DNA from: Castellaniella sp.
GTDB taxonomy: Bacteria; Pseudomonadota; Gammaproteobacteria; Burkholderiales; Burkholderiaceae_B
Assembly (NCBI RefSeq): GCF_034675845.1
Contig: NZ_JAUCCU010000002.1
Location: forward strand, 248,001-312,000
Direction: 5' to 3'
DNA length: 64,000 nucleotides
Shown here: positions 16,800-24,392 of the stretch, piece by piece
How positions within the stretch are numbered: the first letter of the stretch is position 1
Layout: every line of letters begins with the position of its first letter
Notes under the pieces: model-generated
What the model was told of the DNA's origin: nothing
Databases searched by the model: none
Seen by the model: the letters and a program-made list of their open reading frames with translations, nothing else
Position numbers and translations under genes: made by a program

Positions 16800-17063
16800 A
16801 TGTCTGACGATCTGACTGATCTGGACCGCGCTCGCCTGCGTTGGCGGGCGCGGCGCGGCCTGCTCGAAAACGACCTCATCATCACGCGCTTTCTGGATCT
16901 TCACGAAGCGCAGTTGTCCGAGGTCGATGTCCGAGCACTGACACAACTTTTCGACATGGGCGACAACGAATTACTCGATGTTCTGTTGGGGCGTAGCGAC
17001 GTGTCTGGCATTTATGACACGCCCGATATCCGGCGGCTCGTTGAGCAAATGAAAGCGCTGTAA
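16800..17063 (+). CDS. sdhE: FAD assembly factor SdhE
   Basis: 87-residue SdhE/YgfY-family protein that promotes covalent flavin attachment to SdhA. The family motif RGxxE is present as RRGLLENDLIITRF in a small all-helical fold. Its location directly behind sdhB and before gltA matches the role in complex II assembly. The start ATG overlaps the window of the sdhB ribosome exit, 5 bp after its stop. Confidence 0.94.
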   Translation: MSDDLTDLDRARLRWRARRGLLENDLIITRFLDLHEAQLSEVDVRALTQLFDMGDNELLDVLLGRSDVSGIYDTPDIRRLVEQMKAL

Positions 17064-17079
17064 CTTAAAGGAAAATCAC

Positions 17080-18375
17080 ATGCAGCTATCCAATAAAAAA
17101 GCCACGCTATCGTTCTCCGACGGCAGTCCTGCGGTTGAATTCCCGGTGTATCAGGGTACCGTTGGTCCCGAGGTTATCGATATCCGCAAGCTCTATGGCG
17201 AAACCGGGATGTTTACCTTTGATCCGGGTTTCATGGCTACCGCATCCTGCGAATCCGCCATCACCTTTATTGATGGGGGCAAGGGGCAACTGCTGTATCG
17301 TGGTTATCCGATCGACCAACTGGCCAAGAAATGTGATTTTCTGTCCATCGCCTATCTGATCATGAACGGCGATCTGCCGGATGCTCAGCAAAAATTTGCC
17401 TTTGATGATCTGGTCACGCATCACACGCTGGTGCATGAACAAATGCACACGTTTCTGCAGGGCTTCCGCCGCGACGCCCATCCGATGGCGGTCTTGACGG
17501 GCTTGGTAGGGGCGCTGTCGGCCTTTTATCATGACTCCACCGATATCACCAATCCGGTGCATCGCGAGGTGTCGGCTATTCGTCTGATTGCCAAGATGCC
17601 TACCTTGGTCGCCATGGCCTATAAGCATTCTCTGGGCCAGCCTTTTATCTATCCCAAGAACGACCTGTCCTATACGGGCAACTTCCTGCGCATGATGTTC
17701 GCCACGCCGTGCGACGACTACCAGGTCAATGAAGTTGTTGAGCGTGCACTGGACCGTATTTTCATCCTGCATGCAGACCACGAACAAAACGCATCGACGT
17801 CGACGGTACGTCTGTGCGGCTCGTCGGGTACGAATCCGTTTGCTGCGATTGCCGCTGGTGTGGCCTGCCTGTGGGGTCCTGCCCACGGGGGCGCCAACGA
17901 GGCCTGCCTGAACATGCTGGAAAACCTCCAGGCCAATGGCGGCATCGAAAAAGTCGGCGAATTCATGGAAAAGGTCAAGGACAAGAACTCGGGCGTGCGC
18001 CTGATGGGCTTTGGCCACCGCGTGTATAAGAATTTCGATCCGCGCGCCACCATGATGCAGGAGACCTGCCGCGAAGTGCTGGATGCGTTGGGCCTGCATA
18101 ACGACCCGCTGTTCAAGCTGGCCATGGAAGTCGAACGCATTGCCCTGGAAGATCCGTATTTCGTCGAGCGCAAGCTCTATCCCAATGTGGACTTCTATTC
18201 CGGCATTGTGCAGCGTGCCATCGGCATCCCCACGTCCTTGTTCACGGCAATCTTTGCCTTGGCCCGTACGGTGGGCTGGATCGCCCAGTGGAATGAAATG
18301 CTGTCCGATCCCAGCTACAAAATTGGTCGTCCGCGCCAGTTGTACACCGGTGCTGCGGTACGTGACGTGAAATAA
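17080..18375 (+). CDS. gltA: Citrate synthase (type II, hexameric)
   Basis: 431-residue citrate synthase condensing acetyl-CoA and oxaloacetate. The N-terminal beta domain (ATLSFSDGSPAVEFPVYQGTVG) is typical of the large NADH-sensitive type. The active-site elements are LHADHEQNASTSTVRL, GPAHGGANEACLNML, GFGHRVYKNFDPRA and YPNVDFYSGIV (catalytic His, His, Asp). AAAGGAAA lies before the ATG. It closes the sdh operon, with a strong terminator 39 bp after its stop. The rest of the 2-oxoglutarate part of the cycle lies 39 kb away beyond the accessory block. Confidence 0.98.
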   Translation: MQLSNKKATLSFSDGSPAVEFPVYQGTVGPEVIDIRKLYGETGMFTFDPGFMATASCESAITFIDGGKGQLLYRGYPIDQLAKKCDFLSIAYLIMNGDLPDAQQKFAFDDLVTHHTLVHEQMHTFLQGFRRDAHPMAVLTGLVGALSAFYHDSTDITNPVHREVSAIRLIAKMPTLVAMAYKHSLGQPFIYPKNDLSYTGNFLRMMFATPCDDYQVNEVVERALDRIFILHADHEQNASTSTVRLCGSSGTNPFAAIAAGVACLWGPAHGGANEACLNMLENLQANGGIEKVGEFMEKVKDKNSGVRLMGFGHRVYKNFDPRATMMQETCREVLDALGLHNDPLFKLAMEVERIALEDPYFVERKLYPNVDFYSGIVQRAIGIPTSLFTAIFALARTVGWIAQWNEMLSDPSYKIGRPRQLYTGAAVRDVK

Positions 18376-18413
18376 GCGCACTGGGTTTTTTCGGCATCTG
18401 ATGCCGGATTAGG

Positions 18414-18449
18414 AAAACGGGCCTTCGTGAATGCGGAGGCCCGTTTTTT
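18414..18449 (+). terminator. Intrinsic terminator after gltA
   Basis: An 11-bp stem (AAAACGGGCCT at 18414-18424, AGGCCCGTTTT at 18437-18447) continues into a T6 run. It ends the gntR/sdh/gltA transcription unit and marks the left border of the accessory region. Confidence 0.9.
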
Positions 18450-18574
18450 GTGGGTACTCGGCATGGATGGAATTTTGCTGCGGTCGGTTCATGGCTGAAT
18501 ACTATCAAGGGAGGTGACTGTCCTTTTGTTCAGTAGGCGCCTCAATTCAGGAACTCAACCCCTTTGCAGGGCTC

Positions 18575-18757
18575 AGAAGGTTCGTCACCACTGCCGGGGT
18601 AGGTGTGCCCCAAATAAGCAAAGGCGCCCGCAGCTGGGTGTTCAGTGTGAAAACCACACTGGTTTTGGTCTATTTTTGTGCGATTCTTCTGCATTATGAA
18701 AATTGGACAGATTGGGTCGCCAACGTCGAATTCGAAAACGAGCTGATCAGGCCTTCT
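18575..18757 (+). mobile_element. Decayed right end of an IS5-group element
   Basis: About 180 bp align, with substitutions and an 11-base gap, to the last part of the intact IS5-group element (21790-21981). The shared part covers the codons around the transposase stop, a GGTCTATTTTTG-like block, TTCTGCATTATGAAA and the terminal GCTGATCAGGCCTTCT. It is followed by CTAA, which fits the YTAR target of this group. No matching left end or transposase body is present, so it is a solo relic. The 18450-18574 stretch before it holds nothing I can recognise. Confidence 0.75.
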
Positions 18758-18780
18758 CTAATAGACATAAAGGAAAATAC

Positions 18781-19449
18781 ATGCTGTCAACAGATGAGGA
18801 CACTCCGGAATCTACTGACTACTACGGACGGGCGAGAGAGGTTGCTTTAGCCTATGGCTGGGTTACGGTCAGCCTCATCCAGCGCCAACTTAGATTGGGC
18901 TACGGGTTCGCGCTCTCGTTGGTAGATGGACTGGAACACAGGGGAGTTGTCGGTACTATCGATGCCACGGGTCGCCGTCTTGTCCTCTTTGATGCGGAAG
19001 ACGACATAGCTCGTGCGGTGGCAGCTTCCGATTCAACTATTGCCTCGGCCCAGAAGACTAAATTGAGTCTATCCATTACCCCACAAAGTCCGCTTAGTTA
19101 TCGGCTCAGTCGCGATAAGATCGAACACTCTATTGCGCTAACACCATCATTGCGTCGCCGCGATGATTTTTACTGCGAACTATGCGCCGAGCAGCAGATC
19201 TTTGAAAAAATTATTCTTACGAGATATTTCTCAGGTGAATCACGGCATGGGACATTCGAAATTCTAGTCGAATGTCTCCGGCCTAGTCTCAAAGCTTGTT
19301 TCGAGGTCGAGACGGTCACTGTTGTCGTGCAACCGGAGAATGTGAGAATTGCACAATTTCCTACCTTTACTGTTGTTCAGAATGGCGCGGAAGATTTCCA
19401 TGATTGTACGTTGAGGGGATTTTCGGCTTCAAATTGGCAACAAAAGTGA
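18781..19449 (+). CDS. Orphan protein with FtsK-gamma-like winged helix and unknown C-terminal part
   Basis: 222 residues from MLSTDEDTPESTDYY, preceded by AAAGGAAA; the frame extends upstream only into the IS relic. Residues about 14-68 (YYGRAREVALAYGWVTVSLI, then QRQLRLGYGFALSLVDGLEH and RGVVG) match the gamma domain of FtsK/SpoIIIE. That domain reads KOPS DNA and contacts XerD, but there is no ATPase motor here. The remainder has no family I recognise; it contains a CELC pair and predicted beta strands near the end (FEVETVTVVVQPENVRIAQF). Such orphan gamma domains occur in accessory DNA; a DNA-binding regulator or defence-related role is only a guess. It stands between IS5-type ends with a PD-(D/E)XK gene behind it. 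Confidence 0.7.
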   Translation: MLSTDEDTPESTDYYGRAREVALAYGWVTVSLIQRQLRLGYGFALSLVDGLEHRGVVGTIDATGRRLVLFDAEDDIARAVAASDSTIASAQKTKLSLSITPQSPLSYRLSRDKIEHSIALTPSLRRRDDFYCELCAEQQIFEKIILTRYFSGESRHGTFEILVECLRPSLKACFEVETVTVVVQPENVRIAQFPTFTVVQNGAEDFHDCTLRGFSASNWQQK

Positions 19450-19580
19450 GCAAAGGAATCAAAAAAGACAGCATCCTTGTTTACTTGCATTGCGACGATC
19501 TGCCGTGGGCACAGCGCATCACGGACTATCGACACAGCACTGTGGTTGTTTTTCACGTGGAGGGTGTCAATGGCCATTAA
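19446..19580 (+). CDS. Possible coupled 44-residue ORF
   Basis: A GTG overlaps the stop of the preceding gene (GTGA) and opens a 44-codon frame reading LHCDDLPWAQRITDYRHSTV and ending VNGH. The sequence is not repetitive and lacks rare-codon stretches, but I recognise no family. It may be a small coupled protein or a C-terminal fragment of the upstream gene separated by a frameshift. Confidence 0.3.
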   Translation: MSKGIKKDSILVYLHCDDLPWAQRITDYRHSTVVVFHVEGVNGH

Positions 19581-19670
19581 CAGAGGGCGAGGTCAACACT
19601 GAGCTTTTTTGAAAATAAATATGCGCCGCTTGCGGCTAATGCTGTACATCAGAATAGAAAGGAGCACCGT

Positions 19671-20723
19671 ATGCCGCCATCTTGTGATCAATATTTGGAA
19701 TTACTTAGCGAGTTTGAATCTTTACCAAAAAAAGCGTGCAGTAAAAGCATATTTGACGTGGCCGGGTATCCACATTACGAAAATGTGGCTAGTAATGTAT
19801 TAGCATTCTTTCTTAACCCAAATAACGAACATGGCCTTGGCAAGTTAATGCTTTCCTCTCTTCTAAATCTTGCTGGTGCAAATGAGACAAACCAAAGTAA
19901 TGTTCAGATAAGTCGCGAAGTATATACAGTAAATGGTGGGAGGCTAGATATACTAATAGAGACCGAAAGCCAGTTGATTGGCATTGAAAATAAAATATAT
20001 CATTTTCTTGCAAATGACCTAGAGGACTATGGGAAATCACTTGACGAATGGGCGAAGCCCAATCAATTGGCCGTCATGAAAATCATTCTTTCTATAAGGA
20101 AAGAAAAAGAATCTTTTGGTTTTATATGCATCACCTATGAGGAGTTTTTTTTAAAAATTAAAGAGCATCTTGGGAATTACGTAACCACATCTTCTCAAAA
20201 ATGGCTTTTGTATCTCATAGATTTTATAAATACTATAGAAAATTTAAAAGGTGGCGATATGGAATTTGATGAAAATGATAAGTTTTTTATTAAAAATGAG
20301 AGTAGGATAAATTCATTAATTAGCGTAAAAAATATGTTTTTATACAAGCTCAGATATAGAATTCAAAAGTTACAAGAAGAAATAAAAAAACCTGATGTAT
20401 GTGAAAAGCAGTGGATATATGCAGGATATTGCTTGGTACATGATTTTAATCTTTCGGGAAATTTGATTGCCTTTGATTTGAATATTTGCCAAGCAGGATG
20501 GGAATTGACGTTGTTTGGAAGAGATCAATCGTCAAATGAATATATAATACAATTATTATCTAGGTGTAGCGATCATATCGCCATAGAAAAAGGTAGATTA
20601 GCTTTGGCAAGATGGCCTATCTTTACAGAATTACATGAAATAAAGGAAAAGCTTTGCGAATGGATGGTGTGGGTCGTTAAAGAGGATGCTAATAGATCGC
20701 TCAAAACGGACGCTGCACAATAA
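19671..20723 (+). CDS. PD-(D/E)XK nuclease family protein, AT-rich
   Basis: 350 residues with the layout of the PDDEXK_4-type nucleases. An N-terminal helix-rich segment (HYENVASNVLAFFLNPNNEHGLG) precedes the catalytic core, with GGRLDILIE (Asp) and, eleven residues later, IGIENKI (E-x-K). A DLEDYGKSLDEW helix and a long helical C-terminus follow. The start has AAGGAG five to ten bases upstream. Base composition is strikingly AT-rich compared with every neighbour, with many AAA, ATA and TTT codons, which indicates recent transfer. Proteins of this family are frequently found in defence or mobile contexts; the target (DNA, phage or otherwise) is unknown. It lies directly left of the intact IS5-group element. 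Confidence 0.8.
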   Translation: MPPSCDQYLELLSEFESLPKKACSKSIFDVAGYPHYENVASNVLAFFLNPNNEHGLGKLMLSSLLNLAGANETNQSNVQISREVYTVNGGRLDILIETESQLIGIENKIYHFLANDLEDYGKSLDEWAKPNQLAVMKIILSIRKEKESFGFICITYEEFFLKIKEHLGNYVTTSSQKWLLYLIDFINTIENLKGGDMEFDENDKFFIKNESRINSLISVKNMFLYKLRYRIQKLQEEIKKPDVCEKQWIYAGYCLVHDFNLSGNLIAFDLNICQAGWELTLFGRDQSSNEYIIQLLSRCSDHIAIEKGRLALARWPIFTELHEIKEKLCEWMVWVVKEDANRSLKTDAAQ

Positions 20724-20784
20724 ACCAGCACAAGGTCACTAAAATAGAGGTAAAACAAAAGGAAAATCACTTTGTTTTGCCTAG

Positions 20785-21981
20785 GGAAGGTCTGAACAAG
20801 TCCCCTGGACCTGTCAGAATGTAGGTTGTTGAACGAGACCCAATCAGGAAGCCCCGATGAGCCAGTTGAGTTTTTCCGACGCCGAATTTGCAGGCAAGCG
20901 CAAAGTGACGCGCCGCGAGAAGTTCCTGGCCCAGATGGAACGGGCCGTTCCCTGGAAGGTCTTCGCCGACCTGGTCGAACCGCACTACCCGAAGGCCGGC
21001 AACGGCCGTAGGCCTTACCCGTTGGAAGTGATGCTGCGCATCCACTTCATGCAGCAGTGGTTCAACCTGTCGGACCCGGCGATGGAAGAGGCGCTGTACG
21101 ACAGCACCTCGATACGCAATTTCGCCAAGCTCTCGCTCACGCGTGGCAGCATTCCTGACGAGACGACGATCCTGAACTTTCGTCATCTGCTGGAAAAACA
21201 CGACATTGCAGCAGACGCACTGGAAGCGGTGAACTTGCTGTTGGCCGATCAGGGCATCACGGTACGCAAGGGCACGATCATCGATGCCACGATCATCGAA
21301 GCGCCCAGTTCTACGAAGAACGCCGCAGGCGCGCGGGATCCCGAGATGCATCAGACCAAGAAGGGCAATCAGTGGCACTTTGGCATGAAGGCCCACATTG
21401 GCGTGGACATGACCGGCCTGGTGCACACTGTGGTGGGCACGGCAGCCAATGTTCACGATGTCACGCAGGCCCATGCGCTGCTGCACGGTGAAGAAGAATT
21501 GGTGCTGGGCGATGCGGGCTACCGAGGAGTCCAGGATCGAGAGGAAAACCAGAGTCGCAACGTGCAGTGGCACATTGCCATGCGTCCGGGCAAACGCCGT
21601 GCGCTGGGCAAGAGCAACATGGGGCGGATGCTGGAGTCCTACGAACGAGCCAAGGCCAGCCTGCGCTCGCGGGTGGAGCATCCGTTTCGGGTGATCAAAT
21701 GCCAGTTTGGATTTACCAAGGTGCGCTATCGGGGGCTGGCCAAGAACACGGCGCAGCTGAAGATGCTGTTTACGTTGGCAAACCTGTGGAAGGTGCGCCA
21801 CCATTTGATGGCTACGGCGGGATAGGTGCGCCCGAAATGGGCGTAGAGGGCCCAAAACGGGCCTGTCAGGGCGGAAATCACCCTGATTCTGGCCTATTTT
21901 TGAGCAAAAGTTCTGCATTATGAAATTCAGGTCGATTGGGCTGGAAAAACAGATTCTGAAACCGGCTTGATCAGACCTTCC
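20785..21981 (+). mobile_element. Intact IS5-group insertion sequence (about 1.2 kb)
   Basis: The ends are near-perfect inverted repeats: left GGAAGGTCTGAACAAGTC, right (complement) GGAAGGTCTGATCAAGCC. A CTAG duplication lies at 20781-20784 and 21982-21985. Length 1197 bp, end sequence and YTAR-type target all match the IS5 group of the IS5 family. One full transposase gene lies inside. It has landed between the nuclease gene and the toxin-antitoxin pair without an obvious broken gene on either side. Confidence 0.95.
20857..21825 (+). CDS. IS5-group DDE transposase
   Basis: 322 residues, close in length and sequence to the IS5 transposase. An N-terminal DUF772-type domain (YPKAGNGRRPYPLEVMLRIHFM, then QQWFNLSDPAMEEALYDS) precedes the DDE catalytic core. 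The acidic residues are visible in TIIDATIIEAPSSTKN, LVLGDAGYRGV and LRSRVEHPFRVIKCQFGF. The frame is uninterrupted, so the element is probably active. The start MSQLSFSDAEF matches the family N-terminus. Confidence 0.96.
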   Translation: MSQLSFSDAEFAGKRKVTRREKFLAQMERAVPWKVFADLVEPHYPKAGNGRRPYPLEVMLRIHFMQQWFNLSDPAMEEALYDSTSIRNFAKLSLTRGSIPDETTILNFRHLLEKHDIAADALEAVNLLLADQGITVRKGTIIDATIIEAPSSTKNAAGARDPEMHQTKKGNQWHFGMKAHIGVDMTGLVHTVVGTAANVHDVTQAHALLHGEEELVLGDAGYRGVQDREENQSRNVQWHIAMRPGKRRALGKSNMGRMLESYERAKASLRSRVEHPFRVIKCQFGFTKVRYRGLAKNTAQLKMLFTLANLWKVRHHLMATAG

Positions 21982-22163
21982 CTAGTCGTCAGTCAGGCCC
22001 CCAGACCTCAATGGTTTACAGTGCAAGTCATTTGAAAAGGTGTTTATATGGGTATCTCGATAGGTGGAAGTTTTCCTCCGTTAGCGGCAGGGCTTAAGGT
22101 CAATCGATTCATGACTGAATGTGATCGGGCCAGGCGGCAGTGTGTACTAAGCGTTGTTATATC

Positions 22164-22179
22164 GTACGTAAAAGCGTAC
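22164..22179. promoter_or_regulatory. Possible antitoxin operator
   Basis: An inverted repeat GTACG / CGTAC with a 6-base spacer lies 27-42 bp before the antitoxin start, in the region where YefM-type antitoxins bind their own promoter. Confidence 0.35.
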
Positions 22180-22205
22180 TATTTAAGCGTATTTGGAGAT
22201 TTATC

Positions 22206-22451
22206 ATGTCCACAACTCTGACTGCGACTGAAGCACGGGCGAATCTCTACCGCCTTATCGACCAAACTGCCGAGTCCCACCAGCCCATCCGAATTGCGGG
22301 TAAACGTACCAGTGCCGTACTGATCTCGGAAGCCGATTGGGATGCCATTCAAGAAACCCTGTACTTGATCTCTGTGCCAGGAATGCGTGAATCTATCAAA
22401 GAGGGCATGGCAGAACCACTGGAAAAAAGCGCCAAGGCGCTAGAGTGGTAA
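22206..22451 (+). CDS. yefM: Phd/YefM family antitoxin
   Basis: 81 residues from MSTTLTATEARANLYRLIDQ, preceded by TTGGAG. The N-terminal Phd/YefM DNA-binding fold is clear (TEARANLYRLIDQTAESHQP, then VLISEADWDAIQETLYL). The acidic/helical C-terminus is the part that normally wraps and inhibits the toxin. It overlaps the toxin gene by seven bases. Antitoxins of this family repress their own operon, alone and with the toxin. The frame extends 22 codons further upstream through the probable promoter, which I did not include. Confidence 0.93.
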   Translation: MSTTLTATEARANLYRLIDQTAESHQPIRIAGKRTSAVLISEADWDAIQETLYLISVPGMRESIKEGMAEPLEKSAKALEW

Positions 22452-22711
22452 GCTGGCAGGTCGTTTTTTCGCGGGCAGCGTCCAAAGACGCGAAAAAAGT
22501 AGCTGCCGCTGGCTTTAAAGCCAAAGTGCAAGCGTTGATTTCAATTCTTGGAATTGATCCATTTCAGGATCCACCGCCTTACGAAAAATTAGTTGGTGAT
22601 CTGTCCGGAGCCTATTCACGCCGCATCAACATTCAGCACCGTTTGGTATACGAGGTATTTACCCAAGAACGTACTGTTCGTGTGTTAAGAATGTGGACGC
22701 ACTACGAGTAG
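22445..22711 (+). CDS. yoeB: Txe/YoeB family mRNA-cleaving toxin
   Basis: 88-residue RelE-superfamily ribosome-dependent endoribonuclease. Family blocks are visible: WQVVFSRAASKDAKKV, PPPYEKLVGDLSGAYSRRIN, QHRLVYEV and the terminal WTHYE with the catalytic His and Tyr. It starts with GTG inside the antitoxin stop region, giving tight translational coupling. It converges on tssA with only 11 bp between the stops and no visible terminator. Confidence 0.93.
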   Translation: MVSWQVVFSRAASKDAKKVAAAGFKAKVQALISILGIDPFQDPPPYEKLVGDLSGAYSRRINIQHRLVYEVFTQERTVRVLRMWTHYE

Positions 22712-22722
22712 TCGGTAGCCTA

Positions 22723-24366
22723 TCAGACCATCGCCCCCGGGGCCAATCCCGCCAGAGCAAGCTGCGCCTGTGCCATCAAATCCCGGCTGGCGGATTCCTG
22801 GGCCGGATTGGCTGTATCCGCTGGCTTGTTCAGGCTGTTGCGCAGCGCCCGGTAGATGGCCTGCCAGCAGCGGCGGGCAAGGTCCGGTTCCCAGCTATCC
22901 AGTTTGTGCGTCTGGCATTCATCGGCCAGGTGGCGGGCCAGGGGATAGGGGGCTGCGCCTGCCGCCAGTCCCGGCAGGGCTTCCAATAGGGCCAGGCGGG
23001 CCAGAAAACGGTCGCGTCCGGCCCAGGTGGTTTCAATCAGGGTTTGATACGCCGCCAGGGCTTGTTCGGGGTGCCCGGCGGCCAGGGCGGCCTGGGCCTG
23101 CTGCTGTGTCTGGCCGGGGCGGTCCAGGGGGGCGCTGCTCCCGGCTTCGCGTTCGGCCCTGCTGCTGGCCAGCCATTGGCGGGTGGCTTCGTCGGCAAAG
23201 GGCGTGCCATCCGAAAAAGCCAGGTGTTCGATGTTCGGCAGTCTTTGGGTGAAAGACAGGGCGTGTTCGATGACTTTCTGGCGCAGGGGGGCACCGGCCG
23301 CCCCCATCAGGGCAAAGCCCCTGGCTGATTCGCGGTCCAGGTCCAGCCAGTAGGGGAACGTACCCAGGCGAGATTCGCAGAATTCGACCAGGCCATCGGG
23401 ATTGCTGTTTTGCATGATGGTGCCAAAGGCATCCTGGATGGCCACGGGGGGGGCCATCAGGGCGGTCAGACCCTGTTGGGCCGGGGGGGATTCCAAAATC
23501 GTGCAACGTGCCGTCAAGCGGCACAGATCCACACTGATGGGGTTGAGCGGGTTGAGCGTGCGCAACGAGCCGTTGATCTGAGCAATGTATTCCAATGCAG
23601 GACGCAGGGCCTGGATGGCGGCATCGGGACTATCCAGGGGCTGGGTGCCATTGGCTGTTGGTGCAAAACCGGGGGCTGTCGCAGGGGCGGCAGCAGTGGC
23701 AGTGGGTATGGCTGTCGCAGCAGGGATTGCTGGGCTGCCGGGTGCCGTTGTGGATGGGGAAGGACTGGCTTGCGCCGTGGCGATGGGGGGTGAAACGGCC
23801 TCCGGCGCGTCAACCGGATCGGGTTCTTCTGTGGGTAGGCGGCGAATCTGCTGCATCAGTGCCTGCAGCGGGGGGCTGTCGGGGTCCAGTTCGGCCAGGC
23901 GGGCATCCAGGGATTGGATATCGGCCAGCATGGCGGCATGGAAGGCGACAGGCAATGGGGCAAGATCCTGTTGTTCCAGCCAGCCACTGGCCCGTTCGAT
24001 GCCCCAGATCAGGGCATTGCGCCGCCCGCGCAGGCGCTTGAGGGGGGGCTGGGCGCTGTCCCAGAACTGGGCGACGAGTTGTTCGTAAAGGTGCAGCCCG
24101 GCAGCCAGCCCATCAATGCCGTGGTGGTGTATCCAGGCGGCCGACAGCCAGGCGGCCACCATGAAATCCTTGCTTTGTTCGGCCAATATCCGGCTGGCCA
24201 GCGTTTCGATTTTGGTCCAGTCGATCTGCCCGTCGCTGGTGGGGCTGGCCATTTTTTCGATTTCGCTGGAGAGCGCCTCGTAGGCTTCGCCGTCGCGGAT
24301 GTCGGTGCCGCCAGGGGCTTGTTCGGAGATGGCGTGTAGTAAGGGCTCTGTATTGATCGTCGTCAT
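22723..24366 (-). CDS. tssA: T6SS protein TssA (ImpA_N + VasJ-like C-terminus)
   Basis: 547 residues. An ImpA_N domain lies at the N-terminus, with the signature WSAAWIHHHG-like segment VAAWLSAAWIHHHGIDGLAA and FWDSAQPP. A Pro/Ala/Thr-rich linker (about 200-260) follows. The C-terminal VasJ-type domain contains HLAFSDGTPFADEATRQWL and the RFLARLALLEALPGLA block. TssA acts at the baseplate or distal end of the sheath to prime or cap assembly; the VasJ-type C-terminus places it among the TssA2-like forms. It ends the T6SS block and is 26 bp downstream of an unknown gene likely co-transcribed with clpV. Confidence 0.9.
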   Translation of the reverse strand: MTTINTEPLLHAISEQAPGGTDIRDGEAYEALSSEIEKMASPTSDGQIDWTKIETLASRILAEQSKDFMVAAWLSAAWIHHHGIDGLAAGLHLYEQLVAQFWDSAQPPLKRLRGRRNALIWGIERASGWLEQQDLAPLPVAFHAAMLADIQSLDARLAELDPDSPPLQALMQQIRRLPTEEPDPVDAPEAVSPPIATAQASPSPSTTAPGSPAIPAATAIPTATAAAPATAPGFAPTANGTQPLDSPDAAIQALRPALEYIAQINGSLRTLNPLNPISVDLCRLTARCTILESPPAQQGLTALMAPPVAIQDAFGTIMQNSNPDGLVEFCESRLGTFPYWLDLDRESARGFALMGAAGAPLRQKVIEHALSFTQRLPNIEHLAFSDGTPFADEATRQWLASSRAEREAGSSAPLDRPGQTQQQAQAALAAGHPEQALAAYQTLIETTWAGRDRFLARLALLEALPGLAAGAAPYPLARHLADECQTHKLDSWEPDLARRCWQAIYRALRNSLNKPADTANPAQESASRDLMAQAQLALAGLAPGAMV

Positions 24367-24392
24367 GTTGTGTGTCGTCAGGCCGGGGGAGA

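Noticed and set aside
17107..18381. 424-codon open frame antisense to gltA
   Set aside because: Same pattern of shadow coding; the citrate synthase motifs are all on the plus strand.
18541..18592. Possible tRNA 3' part (GGTTCG...CACCA)
   Set aside because: No matching acceptor, D or anticodon arms can be built, and the stretch runs into the IS relic.
22048..22221. 57-codon ATG frame before the antitoxin gene
   Set aside because: It runs through the antitoxin promoter and start, has no strong ribosome site and no recognisable similarity.
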